Source: an uncultured Clostridia bacterium | GTDB lineage: Bacteria > Bacillota > Clostridia > Christensenellales > Aristaeellaceae | NCBI GenBank assembly: GCA_946538615.1 | Contig: CAMNGW010000010.1 | Span: forward strand, 1 to 32,667 | Direction of reading: 5' to 3' | Length of the DNA: 32,667 nucleotides | In this document: positions 15,010 to 24,120 of the stretch, in pieces | Position numbering within the stretch: the stretch's first letter is position 1 | Layout of the letters: the number at the start of each line of letters is the position of its first letter | Translations under genes and position numbers: made by a program | Notes under the pieces: model-generated | Databases searched by the model: none | The model's input: only the letters and a program-made list of their open reading frames with translations | What the model was told of the DNA's origin: nothing

Positions 15010-17424
15010 ATGATTTATGGAGAATTGGACAGGGAAGGCTATGTCCTGAACTGGATGACACAGGGGCCTCAGGTCCTGCCTTTCCACAGTGAAGCACGAG
15101 ATGATAACCAGCTGCGCTACGAGGCAATGCTCCGCAGCCGGATCGCTGAACACAGCGTGCCGGCAAGGTTCGAAGAACCTGTTGCCGGTGAGACGGGCTA
15201 TCTGGGCCATCCGTGGAAAGTGCACAGGGGCGAATTTGTGAACTTGTCAGATTTTTATTCTGTGATGCAGCGGGTCCGCTTTGACTGTGCGACAGTGCTT
15301 GAGGTCCCGGGAACGGTTACCGTGCACGCAAGGCTCTGGTCCTATGCTGCAGTGGACGTCTATCTCAATGGTGAATTGACGGGCGGTATCCCGGAACCTG
15401 TATATAAGCCGATTGCCAGTTCGGACCTTGAGCTGAAGCTGAGGCCCGGGAGGAACCTGCTTTATCTCTCCTGCGAAACGCTTGGCGTCAGGGACACACG
15501 GTCTGTGGCTGGGCTGCAGATCCTGGACGGAAACGGTCAGGTGAGGTCCGTTTTCCCCGACAGGAAGGCTGAAGCGTTTGAAGAAACTGCTTTTGCCTTT
15601 CTGGATACGGTCCGTCCCCAGAAAGACAGGCTCGTTTTTTCTGTGCCGGCTCCGGAAGGGACCGCCATGACGCTGCGCCATTCTGATCCGGATCTGGCCA
15701 AGTGCCGAATCCCGGCCGTGTGGGAGGATATCTCCGGAAAGATGTCCGTTTTTCTTCCTGAAGGGGAGAGACAGGTGACCCTGCGCGTCAGACAGGGGGC
15801 GCTGAGCCAGGAACGGGTCATAGAAAGGACGGAACAGATCCTGCCTCACTACTTGGACCCGGTACCGTCCTTTGAAGAAAACCTTCAGGTGATTTACCGG
15901 CGCATCGCAGATGTCGAAACGCTCAGCCGCGGGGAGAAATTTGGTTTTCCGGTCTCCAATATGCTTGCGCGCAAATATCTGGGGGACTCCAGCAAGGACG
16001 ATAAACGTCTGATGCAGGAGATGCTTGAGCTGATTGAGATGCGTGTGGACTGTTCAGACTTCCTGATGTGCGGCCTGATCCGCTACATGAAAAACTACGG
16101 TGACAGTCTCCAAGAGGATGTTCTCAGGCGGGTGCGCAGTGCCATGACCGGCTACCGGTACTGGATGAACATGGAAGGCTTTGACGGCATGTGCTTCTGG
16201 AGCGAGAACCACTCGCTGATGTTCTATGCATCTGCTATGCATGCCGGGGCCATGTATCCGGATGATTTTTTCACCCGGGCGCATATGACGGGACGGGAAC
16301 TTTCTGCGTATGGACGGAATAAAGTCCTTGAGTGGCTGGACGATGTGGAAACCTATGGGTTTGAAGAGTTCCTTTCAACGGTTTACATGTGCGTGACCTT
16401 TGCTGCCCTGCTTAATGTCGTGGATTACAGTGATCCTGAAATCTCTCAGCGTGCATGGAAAATTACGGACAGACTTCTTGAAATGCTGTCAAAGCATGTG
16501 TTTAAAAATGGTCTCATCGCGCCGCAGGGAAGGGTTTACCGGGGCGTGCTCTATCCCTTCGCCCAGGGGGCAATGGCACTTATGAACCTGATTGACCCGT
16601 CCCTGCCCTATGACTATGGCGAAGGATGGCTGGGCTTTCTTGCGACAAGCCGCTACCGCCTGCCTGAAGGTCTGCTGAGTCTCATGCGTGAGCCGGTCAG
16701 TGAACGCTACAGGACCGGGAATGCAGAGATTGTGCTGGAAAAAAAGCAGGATTACTGCCTGACGAGCGTGGCGGTCCCAAGAGAAGGCGGAAGAGTGTGG
16801 GAAAATATCACGCGGGACCCGGATGCGGACACTTCATCCCACCTTTTTACCAAGTCATATAATGAATGCTTCCATGGCACGACCTATTTTCAGCCGGGGA
16901 TCTACGGCTACCAGCAGCATCTTTGGCATGCTGCGCTTGACGGGGCAGCTGCCATTTTCGTCAATCATCCCGGCGCGATGTCTGAAGGCGGCGACCTGAG
17001 GCCGGGGTACTGGCACGGCAATGGCCTTATGCCCGCTCTGAAACAGGATGGGAACGTGCTTGGAGCAATTTACAGGATCACGGAGCACCCTGTGCACTTT
17101 GTCCATCTCTATGCACCACTGTGCCGGTTCGACAGATGGGAGATGCGGGACCACTGGCTGTTCCTGCAAAAGGATAAAGGCTGTATTGGCTTCTGGGCGT
17201 CGTCCCCTTTGGAAGCTTACCATGGCATGAATTGGGACTGCGAGTTCAGGATGTACGGGACAGACGTGGCCTGTCTTGTCGTGATGGGCGGCAGAGAGTA
17301 CCCGGATTTCGGCACATTTATGGCAATGTGTCTGGAAACCGGGGTATCCTACGGGGACACGCTCCGGTACGGCTCTTTTTCCTTGGAATATACGCCCGGG
17401 AAAGACTCGACACAATATCTTTGA
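15010..17424 (+). CDS. Large unidentified protein with glycosidase-like (sandwich plus helical barrel) architecture
   Basis: I do not recognise a named family in this 804-residue protein. Residues ~75-185 look like a beta-sandwich of the carbohydrate-binding kind (VTVHARLWSYAAVDVYLNGELTGG, LRPGRNLLYLSC). Residues ~290-560 are helical with repeated aromatic/acidic clusters, as in (alpha/alpha)6 barrels of glycosidases and polysaccharide lyases; FWSENHSLMFYASAMHAG at ~396-413 (E399, H401) looks like an active-site strip. The last ~200 residues are beta-rich and Trp/His-rich (LFTKSYNECFHGTTYFQPGIYGYQQHLWHA). There is no signal peptide, so the action is cytoplasmic, like the GH38 gene downstream. 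The ATG at 15010 is chosen for AAAGAGGAGGG ending 5 bases before it; the ~86 codons upstream lack a ribosome site. It is the first gene of a three-gene operon. Confidence 0.75.
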   Translation: MIYGELDREGYVLNWMTQGPQVLPFHSEARDDNQLRYEAMLRSRIAEHSVPARFEEPVAGETGYLGHPWKVHRGEFVNLSDFYSVMQRVRFDCATVLEVPGTVTVHARLWSYAAVDVYLNGELTGGIPEPVYKPIASSDLELKLRPGRNLLYLSCETLGVRDTRSVAGLQILDGNGQVRSVFPDRKAEAFEETAFAFLDTVRPQKDRLVFSVPAPEGTAMTLRHSDPDLAKCRIPAVWEDISGKMSVFLPEGERQVTLRVRQGALSQERVIERTEQILPHYLDPVPSFEENLQVIYRRIADVETLSRGEKFGFPVSNMLARKYLGDSSKDDKRLMQEMLELIEMRVDCSDFLMCGLIRYMKNYGDSLQEDVLRRVRSAMTGYRYWMNMEGFDGMCFWSENHSLMFYASAMHAGAMYPDDFFTRAHMTGRELSAYGRNKVLEWLDDVETYGFEEFLSTVYMCVTFAALLNVVDYSDPEISQRAWKITDRLLEMLSKHVFKNGLIAPQGRVYRGVLYPFAQGAMALMNLIDPSLPYDYGEGWLGFLATSRYRLPEGLLSLMREPVSERYRTGNAEIVLEKKQDYCLTSVAVPREGGRVWENITRDPDADTSSHLFTKSYNECFHGTTYFQPGIYGYQQHLWHAALDGAAAIFVNHPGAMSEGGDLRPGYWHGNGLMPALKQDGNVLGAIYRITEHPVHFVHLYAPLCRFDRWEMRDHWLFLQKDKGCIGFWASSPLEAYHGMNWDCEFRMYGTDVACLVVMGGREYPDFGTFMAMCLETGVSYGDTLRYGSFSLEYTPGKDSTQYL

Positions 17425-17436
17425 GGAGGATGAATC

Positions 17437-17673
17437 ATGCGGGAATATCTGGAAAACATACTGGCCCCGCGCCTGCAGGGGGACGGCGGCTGGGTCGAAT
17501 ACGCAGACTTTGATGGAAAGGTCCTCACCTGTGTGTTCCGGGGGGAATGTTCCAAGTGCCATATTCTGGACCGCTGCACGGCCTGGATGGAGGAACGGAT
17601 CCTGAAGGACCTTGGTGAGCATGTAACCGTACGGGCAGTCCGGAAAAAGCCCTATTTCTGGGACGCAAAATGA
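17437..17673 (+). CDS. Stand-alone NifU-like (C-terminal domain) Fe-S scaffold-type protein
   Basis: A 78-residue protein aligning by eye with the NifU C-terminal domain: APRLQGDGGWVEYADFDGKV (canonical RPxLQxDGGxxEL) at 10-29, the CxxC loop GECSKC at 36-41, and a following amphipathic helix with EHVTVRAV at 61-68. Family members bind a transient [4Fe-4S] or [2Fe-2S] cluster through that CxxC and deliver it to apo-proteins. Oddities are C32 and C47 beside the CxxC, and W19 and W50. GAGGAGGA lies upstream of the ATG; the gene starts 12 bases after the preceding stop and ends 12 bases before the GH38 start, so all three are co-transcribed. A link between Fe-S chemistry and glycan breakdown is unexpected, and the target protein is unknown. 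Confidence 0.75.
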   Translation: MREYLENILAPRLQGDGGWVEYADFDGKVLTCVFRGECSKCHILDRCTAWMEERILKDLGEHVTVRAVRKKPYFWDAK

Positions 17674-17685
17674 GGAGGACAGTAT

Positions 17686-20679
17686 ATGGCACACGTCAAA
17701 GTGGTTCGCCGCAGCATGCGGCCTGAGGAATGGACAGATCTCCGGTTCGGCTGGCTTGAACGCGGCCTGATCCTGGACAGTGAGGCGGTGGAGGACCTTG
17801 AGATCCGGGACGCCAGACAAGTGTCGGAAAATGAGTATGTCTTTGATGATGAGGCGTACCGTCCTCTGAAAAAGGGCGACCTGTATTTCACACCGGACGG
17901 AACGGCTTTTATCCGCGGCCATGTCCGCGTTCCCGACAGGATGAAGGGCCAGAAACTGTACCTGCACCTGCCCACGGCGGCTGAGATGATCGTAAAGATC
18001 AATGGGAAGTACGCTGGCGGCATTGATCCGAACCGTGAAAGGATTTATCTGAATCCCTTCCTTGCACCGGACAGTGAAGAGGTACAGATTGAGATTGAAG
18101 CCTACAACCGTTCCAAACCGGACGATGAACGCAACCCCATGGTGCTTGCAAAACGCGGCTGCAGACAGATTTTTGAAGGCGCGAGCCTTGTCACCATCCG
18201 GGAGAACCTGCAATCCCTGATCTATGACTACATTCTGTTCATGGATATTGCGGGCTGTGAATATTTTAATGAGGACTACAGACATTTTCTCTACCGCGAA
18301 CTCTCAAAGGGCCTGGACTTCATTGATTTTGATACATGGGAAGGCATCGATGAAGCGAAGGACTATGTGGAGAAGGTTATTTATCAGAACACAGATTTCA
18401 AAGGAACGGGGAACGTGGCGCTCGTCGGCCATTCTCATCTGGACATTGCCTATTACTGGCGCAGGATCCATGCAGTCCAGAAGAATGCCCGGACGATCCT
18501 CATCCAGCTCCGCCTGATGGACCAGTACCCCGAGTTCCGCTATACGCACACCCAGGCATATACGTATGAAACCCTTGAGAAGTATTATCCTGAGCTGTTT
18601 GCTGAACTGAAGGAAAAAGTGGCCAGGGGACAGTTTGAACCGGTAGGGGCCATGTATGTTGAGCCGGACTGCAATATCCCCCAGGCGGAATCCCTGATCC
18701 GCCAGTTCCTTTATGGACAGCATTTTTTCCGCCGGGCTTTTGGGAAGACCCTGGACAATGCCTGGCTGCCGGATGTGTTCGGCAACAGCTGGATTATGCC
18801 CCAGATCATGAAAAAGTGCGGTGTGGACTATTTCGTGTCCAACAAAATGAGCACTTGGAACGACACGAACCGCTTTCCCCACAATAATTTCATCTGGCGC
18901 GGGATTGACGGCAGCGAGGTCTGTGCCTGCGTGCCCCCGACACATTTCATCACCTGGAACATGCCCAGCCAGATTCAGGAAAACTGGGAAGCTTACCAGG
19001 ACAAAGAAAAGGGCGGGCAGACACTGAGCATGTACGGCTATGGCGACGGCGGGTCCGGCGTGACAGAGGAAATGCTGGAGATGATCCGCCGCTTCCCGAA
19101 AGTCTCGGTCATGCCCAAAACGGAAGTGACGGGAGGAGCAGATTTCCTGCATAAAAATCTGAAGGACAATGCCTCCCTCTCGGTATGGGACGGCGAGCTT
19201 TATCTGGAAATGCACCGCGGGACGTTTACCACCAAGTCGGACATCAAGAAGATGAACCGGCGATTGGAGTTCATGCTCCGTGAAACAGAGATGCTTTCCG
19301 TTCTGGCTTACCTGCACGGATGCGGATATCCCCAGGAGACGATACGGGAAAATTACAAGAAAGTGCTGCTCAACCAGTTCCATGATATTCTGCCCGGCTC
19401 ACATATCCATCCGGTATTTGAGGATGCCATGAAGGATTATGCCGATACAGAGAAAAATCTGCAGGCACTGGAAAGCGGGCTCCCCAAATCAGACCAGCTG
19501 CTCAATACATTGACCTATGAGAGAACGCTGCCTGTTTTCCTTCCTTCGGGTTGCGGAGAGGATGTGCGCCACGGCCAGAGGGGTGAATGGTTTACTGTGC
19601 CGGCAGCAGGTCTGAGCCGTGCGGTGCCTGTGCCGCTGACAGCCATAAAAGGATGGATGCAGCTTGAAAAAACGGAAAAAGGTCTGCATCTGCATACGGA
19701 CCGGTACGATGCCCAGCTGCTTGAGGACGGGTCCTTTGAGAGCCTTTATGACCTGAAGCTTGACCGGGAATGGGTCAGGCCCGGGCACGGCTTTAACCGC
19801 CTGCACCTGTATGCGGACAATCCCGGTGTATATGATGCGTGGGATATCCTGCCCAATTATCGGGACGTGGAATATGCTCTGCACGTGGCAGAACCCCTGC
19901 ATCTTGTCCTGCACAATGATACGATGGCTGTATTTTCTGTTTCTTTTGCCACGGAAAAGAGCCGCTGGACGGAGAAAATACGCTTTTTTGCCGGGATGCC
20001 ATATATCGAAGTTGAACACATCGCAGACTGGCACGAAAAGCACAGACTGATGAAAGTGAATTTCGGGGCGGATCTCATCACAAGAGAGGTTGCCTGTGAC
20101 ACCAGCGCAGGCTATATACTACGGGACCTGACGAAGAACACAACCTGGCAGCAGGCGCGCTTTGAAGTGTGCCACCACAAATGGTTCGACATCTCCGAGA
20201 CCGGTGCCGGACTGGGCGTGATGAATGAGGGAAAATACGGTTTGGGACTTGAAGGCGAAGAAGTATCACTGAGCCTTCTGCGCTCGACGATCCGTCCGGA
20301 TATCACCAGCGACATGGGAAAGCACGATTTCTGCTATCTGATTTATCCCCATGCCGGCGACGTGGTGGACAGCGGCATGAACAGAAAAGCATTCGAATAC
20401 AATGTGCCCCTGACGGAGATCGATGCATCTTTCCCAGCCCCCATCCGGGAGGCGCTTGTTCCAAGCGGACTGCACCTTCAGGCCATGAAGCTCTCTGAGG
20501 ACGGCAGACAGATTGTCCTGCGCCTTTCTGAGCAGGACGGGAAACGCGGCAGGATTGTGTTCCCTTTCAGGGTGCGATTGCTGAACATGCTCGAAGATGT
20601 GCTGGGTGAAGAAAAGGAATTCAGGTACAAGCCTTTTGAAATCCTGACGCTTGGCATTGATCCGGAGAACCTGAAATAA
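17686..20679 (+). CDS. Glycoside hydrolase family 38 alpha-mannosidase
   Basis: The 997-residue retaining alpha-mannosidase removes alpha-linked mannose from oligosaccharides. The GH38 zinc site is visible: VGHSHLDIAYYW with H251 and D253, the nucleophile aspartate D363 in AWLPDVFGNS, and H566 in LLNQFHDILPGSHIH. An N-terminal beta-rich region (~1-235) precedes the catalytic barrel, a helical bundle follows around 500-610, and the last ~350 residues form the usual beta-sandwich end. There is no signal peptide, so it acts in the cytoplasm, on imported or host-derived glycan pieces. GAGGAGGAC precedes the ATG. It closes the operon; a terminator follows. The exact linkage specificity cannot be read from sequence. 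Confidence 0.95.
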   Translation: MAHVKVVRRSMRPEEWTDLRFGWLERGLILDSEAVEDLEIRDARQVSENEYVFDDEAYRPLKKGDLYFTPDGTAFIRGHVRVPDRMKGQKLYLHLPTAAEMIVKINGKYAGGIDPNRERIYLNPFLAPDSEEVQIEIEAYNRSKPDDERNPMVLAKRGCRQIFEGASLVTIRENLQSLIYDYILFMDIAGCEYFNEDYRHFLYRELSKGLDFIDFDTWEGIDEAKDYVEKVIYQNTDFKGTGNVALVGHSHLDIAYYWRRIHAVQKNARTILIQLRLMDQYPEFRYTHTQAYTYETLEKYYPELFAELKEKVARGQFEPVGAMYVEPDCNIPQAESLIRQFLYGQHFFRRAFGKTLDNAWLPDVFGNSWIMPQIMKKCGVDYFVSNKMSTWNDTNRFPHNNFIWRGIDGSEVCACVPPTHFITWNMPSQIQENWEAYQDKEKGGQTLSMYGYGDGGSGVTEEMLEMIRRFPKVSVMPKTEVTGGADFLHKNLKDNASLSVWDGELYLEMHRGTFTTKSDIKKMNRRLEFMLRETEMLSVLAYLHGCGYPQETIRENYKKVLLNQFHDILPGSHIHPVFEDAMKDYADTEKNLQALESGLPKSDQLLNTLTYERTLPVFLPSGCGEDVRHGQRGEWFTVPAAGLSRAVPVPLTAIKGWMQLEKTEKGLHLHTDRYDAQLLEDGSFESLYDLKLDREWVRPGHGFNRLHLYADNPGVYDAWDILPNYRDVEYALHVAEPLHLVLHNDTMAVFSVSFATEKSRWTEKIRFFAGMPYIEVEHIADWHEKHRLMKVNFGADLITREVACDTSAGYILRDLTKNTTWQQARFEVCHHKWFDISETGAGLGVMNEGKYGLGLEGEEVSLSLLRSTIRPDITSDMGKHDFCYLIYPHAGDVVDSGMNRKAFEYNVPLTEIDASFPAPIREALVPSGLHLQAMKLSEDGRQIVLRLSEQDGKRGRIVFPFRVRLLNMLEDVLGEEKEFRYKPFEILTLGIDPENLK

Positions 20680-20682
20680 AAA

Positions 20683-20723
20683 CAGGGGCGGACCGGCAAC
20701 TGACAGCCGGCCCGCCCCTGTCT
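20683..20723 (+). terminator. Terminator of the GH38 operon
   Basis: CAGGGGCGG (20683-20691) pairs with CCGCCCCTG (20712-20720), and CCGGC (20693-20697) with GCCGG (20706-20710), with one A·C mismatch between the two helices. The T-run after it is weak. Confidence 0.7.
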
Positions 20724-20864
20724 GATTCCCGTGTTTTCACGGCAGCTGTGCCAGAGGCTCCGGAAAGTACGGATTTTTCTTTATAAGGGCTGTCTGAAAA
20801 ATGACCAGCGCCCTGCTTTTGTGACGTGAAGAAAGGGAACGGCCCGTGCATCACAGGGACACAG

Positions 20865-20892
20865 AAAAACCCGGCCTGATCCAAGCCGGGTT
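20865..20892 (-). terminator. Terminator of the tRNA-Ser gene
   Basis: On the minus strand, AACCCGGC (20885-20892) pairs with GCCGGGTT (20868-20875) around a 9-nt loop, then runs into T residues (20865-20869). It lies 5 bases after the tRNA 3' end. Confidence 0.85.
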
Positions 20893-20897
20893 CTGCG

Positions 20898-20983
20898 CGG
20901 AGAGAGAGGGATTCGAACCCCCGGTGCCTTTCAGCATCACTGGTTTTCAAGACCAGCGCCATCAACCGCTCGGCCATCTCTCC
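20898..20983 (-). tRNA. tRNA-Ser (anticodon UGA)
   Basis: A 7-bp acceptor stem GGAGAGA/TCTCTCC (20977-20983 with 20899-20905) and discriminator G. The anticodon stem is CTGGT/ACCAG with loop CTTGAAA, giving anticodon UGA. A long variable arm with a TGC/GCA stem marks a class II tRNA. The T-arm is GGGGG-TTCGAAT-CCCTC. The terminal CCA is not encoded, so it must be added by the CCA-adding enzyme. It reads UCA and, by wobble, other UCN codons. Confidence 0.97.
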
Positions 20984-20999
20984 GTAAGAAGCAGTGACA

Positions 21000-21029
21000 A
21001 TCTTAACATGCAATGTTCTTTTTTGTCAA
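21000..21029 (-). promoter_or_regulatory. Promoter of the tRNA-Ser gene
   Basis: On the minus strand: TTGACA (21024-21029), an 18-base spacer and TAAGAT (21000-21005), giving a start ~10 nt before the mature tRNA. Confidence 0.65.
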
Positions 21030-21135
21030 TACTGGATTTGGCGGAAAAAAACAGAAATGGAAGAGACGAAGAAAGCTCTGTGCACCTTGCAGATAAAAAA
21101 AGAATAGAATCTGAGATGTATATTCTGATTTTTGC

Positions 21136-21164
21136 TTGACACACCCGAGGGGGTAGAATACAAT
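21136..21164 (+). promoter_or_regulatory. Sigma-A promoter of the rny leader
   Basis: TTGACA (21136-21141), a 17-base spacer and TACAAT (21159-21164). The start near 21171 lies ~340 nt before the rny start codon. Confidence 0.88.
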
Positions 21165-21170
21165 AAACGA

Positions 21171-21446
21171 GACCGGCTGAGGAGCAGATCTTTCTGCTGA
21201 ACAGGGACTGCTCTGGCTGTTTTCCATATATTTCCTGATAAGGTCTTGATTCGTCGTCACCGGGCATTGCCCGTTCTGGCCGGGCAACCGGCCACATAAA
21301 AATACCGGTTATCCGGACCATTTTTTGATATGCCTGTGCCCATTTGTACAGGTCCCAAAGAAGGCTTATTTTTGTGCGACGGGACATGCGCCATGTTCCA
21401 GGAAAGCCAAAGAAGACAGTACAGCCGTGCAGGACACGGCTTTTTT
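21171..21446 (+). ncRNA. Structured leader or small RNA upstream of rny, class unknown
   Basis: This stretch begins at a strong promoter, has no credible gene, and ends in an intrinsic terminator. Hairpins seen: AGCAGA-TCTT-TCTGCT (21183-21198), which competes with GAGCAG 21182-21187/CTGCTC 21208-21213; CGGGC/GCCCG (21261-21273); GGCCGG-GCAA-CCGGCC with a GNRA tetraloop (21278-21293); CCTGT/ACAGG (21333-21352); GGCTT/AAGCC (21363-21408), enclosing GGGACATG/CATGTTCC (21381-21399). CGGCTG near the 5' end (21174-21179) is complementary to CAGCCG of the terminator arm (21422-21427). I compared it with RNase P, 6S, SRP RNA and common riboswitches and recognise none. It may be a cis attenuator of rny or a separate ~275-nt RNA. 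Confidence 0.55.
21423..21446 (+). terminator. Intrinsic terminator within the rny leader
   Basis: AGCCGTG (21423-21429), loop CAGGA, CACGGCT (21435-21441), then T to 21446. It ends 64 bases before the rny start codon, so full-length rny transcripts must read through it or start after it. Confidence 0.85.
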
Positions 21447-21509
21447 GTCGGCCACGGGATTACTAAACATAAATATGAAAAAGAAGGGAAGAAAAAAAGG
21501 AGGGATCAA

Positions 21510-23100
<1,591 letters not shown>

Positions 23101-23105
<5 letters not shown>

Positions 23106-23142
23106 AAATAACAGGCGGGGGTCCCCGCCTGTTATTTTTACT
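23101..23142 (+). terminator. Intrinsic terminator of rny
   Basis: A 20-base perfect inverted repeat (23101-23120 with 23123-23142) with GC-rich top and A/T-rich base; the left arm includes the rny stop codon and the right arm ends TTATTTTTACT. The bases from 23143 to 23301 hold no gene I can support. Confidence 0.9.
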
Positions 23143-23301
23143 CTGGAGGCAGTCTGCACAGACGGAACTGCCTGCCGCGGACCATCCTCTGTTTCTCAGG
23201 AAGAATGGCGGGCACTTCTCCTGCTTCAGCACCGGTCCGGGGAAAAGCCGGTTCATGATAAAAATTGTTACGTTTGAAATGGAAAAAACAGAACGCACCC
23301 C

Positions 23302-23330
23302 TTGTCAAAGCCTGGAAACTATGCTACACT
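23302..23330 (+). promoter_or_regulatory. Sigma-A promoter of the rimP-infB-ribF operon
   Basis: TTGTCA (23302-23307), a 17-base spacer and TACACT (23325-23330). The start near 23337 leaves a ~250-nt leader. Confidence 0.78.
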
Positions 23331-23337
23331 CGCAACG

Positions 23338-23552
23338 TTGCCTGATACAGGCAATATACATAGGAAGTATCTGTCTTAAGCAGGCAGTTTCTGGATCTGC
23401 GGAAAAAGAAAATCCGCAGATGATAGATGAAGAAAGAAGGGCTCGACCGTAAAAGAGTGGACATGGCCTGGCGAAAGCCAGCAGGGGGACTGCGCAAAGG
23501 ATGGTGCATGAACCCTGGCTGCTTTTGTTGTGCCATGGTGAACCACTCTTTT
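23338..23552 (+). promoter_or_regulatory. Structured 5' leader of the rimP-nusA operon
   Basis: Three elements are seen. TTGCCTG-ATA-CAGGCAA lies at 23338-23354. ATCTGCGGA (23395-23403) pairs with TCCGCAGAT (23413-23421). A long-range helix AAAAGAGTGG (23451-23460)/CCACTCTTTT (23543-23552), continued by CATGG/CCATG, encloses CTGGC-GAAA-GCCAG (23468-23481, a GNRA hairpin). In the enclosed part, CAGCAGGG can alternatively pair with CCCTGGCTG, so switching is possible. The closing helix ends in CTCTTTT about 35 nt before the rimP start, like an attenuator. Leaders before rimP/nusA operons are known in other bacteria, but I cannot assign this one to a described class. Confidence 0.55.
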
Positions 23553-23586
23553 CTGTTGTCTATGATAAGTGGAGGAGGGTTCCTGT

Positions 23587-24120
23587 TTGCCCAAAGCAGA
23601 ACTTACACAGGTTATCTGGCCGAAGTGCCAGCGCATCGCTGACCAGTTCGGTTTTGAACTGGTCGATGTCACGCTGGATAAGGAGAACACAGGCAAATAT
23701 CTCCGGATCTATATTGACCGGGAAGAAGGTATGGACCTGGATCACTGTGAACAGTATCACCGTGCCATTCAGCCGCTTGTTGAAGACTACGATTATGATT
23801 TTCTGGAGGTTTCATCTCCGGGAATCGATCGGCCGCTTAAACGGGACAGGGATTTTGAACGTGCCCTGGGAAGCGAAGTTGAAGTCCATCTTTTTCAGGC
23901 TGTTAACGGAAGCAAAGTATTTGAAGGTATCCTTACAGACTTTGACAGCGATACTTTCCATTTGGAGACCTCACAGGGCGACAGACTGTTTTCACGCAAA
24001 GCCTGTTCCCTTGTCAAACCTCTTGTCGATATGACAGGCGTAGAAGATGTGGACCTTTCTGATCCAGAGGATCAAAACGAAGTGCCAAACGAAGAAACGG
24101 AGGCCAAACCAGCAACATGA
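23587..24120 (+). CDS. rimP: Ribosome maturation factor RimP
   Basis: RimP binds the nascent 30S subunit and helps assemble its S12 region. The 177-residue protein has the N-terminal domain FGFELVDVTLDKENTGKYLRIYIDREEGMDLDHCEQYHRAIQPLVE (~17-62) and LEVSSPGIDRPLKRDRDFERALG (~70-92), both diagnostic, followed by an SH3-like C-terminal domain. An acidic tail of ~30 residues (VEDVDLSDPEDQNE onward) extends beyond the usual end. No ATG fits. I place the start at the TTG at 23587 because GGAGGAGGG ends 7 bases before it; the GTG at 23569 lies within or before that site. It overlaps nusA by 4 bases (ATGA), so translation is coupled. Confidence 0.93.
   Translation: MPKAELTQVIWPKCQRIADQFGFELVDVTLDKENTGKYLRIYIDREEGMDLDHCEQYHRAIQPLVEDYDYDFLEVSSPGIDRPLKRDRDFERALGSEVEVHLFQAVNGSKVFEGILTDFDSDTFHLETSQGDRLFSRKACSLVKPLVDMTGVEDVDLSDPEDQNEVPNEETEAKPAT

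Noticed and set aside
16855..18285. Open frame of 476 codons on the minus strand across the three-gene glycosidase operon
   Set aside because: It spans the ends of three well-supported plus-strand genes including the NifU-like gene and shows no family features.
20721..20864. Short hairpin CCGTG-TTTT-CACGG (20729-20742) between the GH38 terminator and the tRNA terminator
   Set aside because: Only 5 bp, with no T-run or neighbouring gene to serve; no further structure is seen in this stretch.
21330..21509. Upstream extension of rny
   Set aside because: It would place 60 residues before the membrane anchor and cross a terminator hairpin; the ATG at 21510 has AAGGAGGG.
23461..23530. Partial resemblance of the rimP leader to the c-di-GMP-I riboswitch (GAAA hairpin followed by GGGACTGCGCAAAGG)
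   Set aside because: The core GGACGCAAAGCC and the second conserved helix are not present in proper order, so I treat the likeness as chance.
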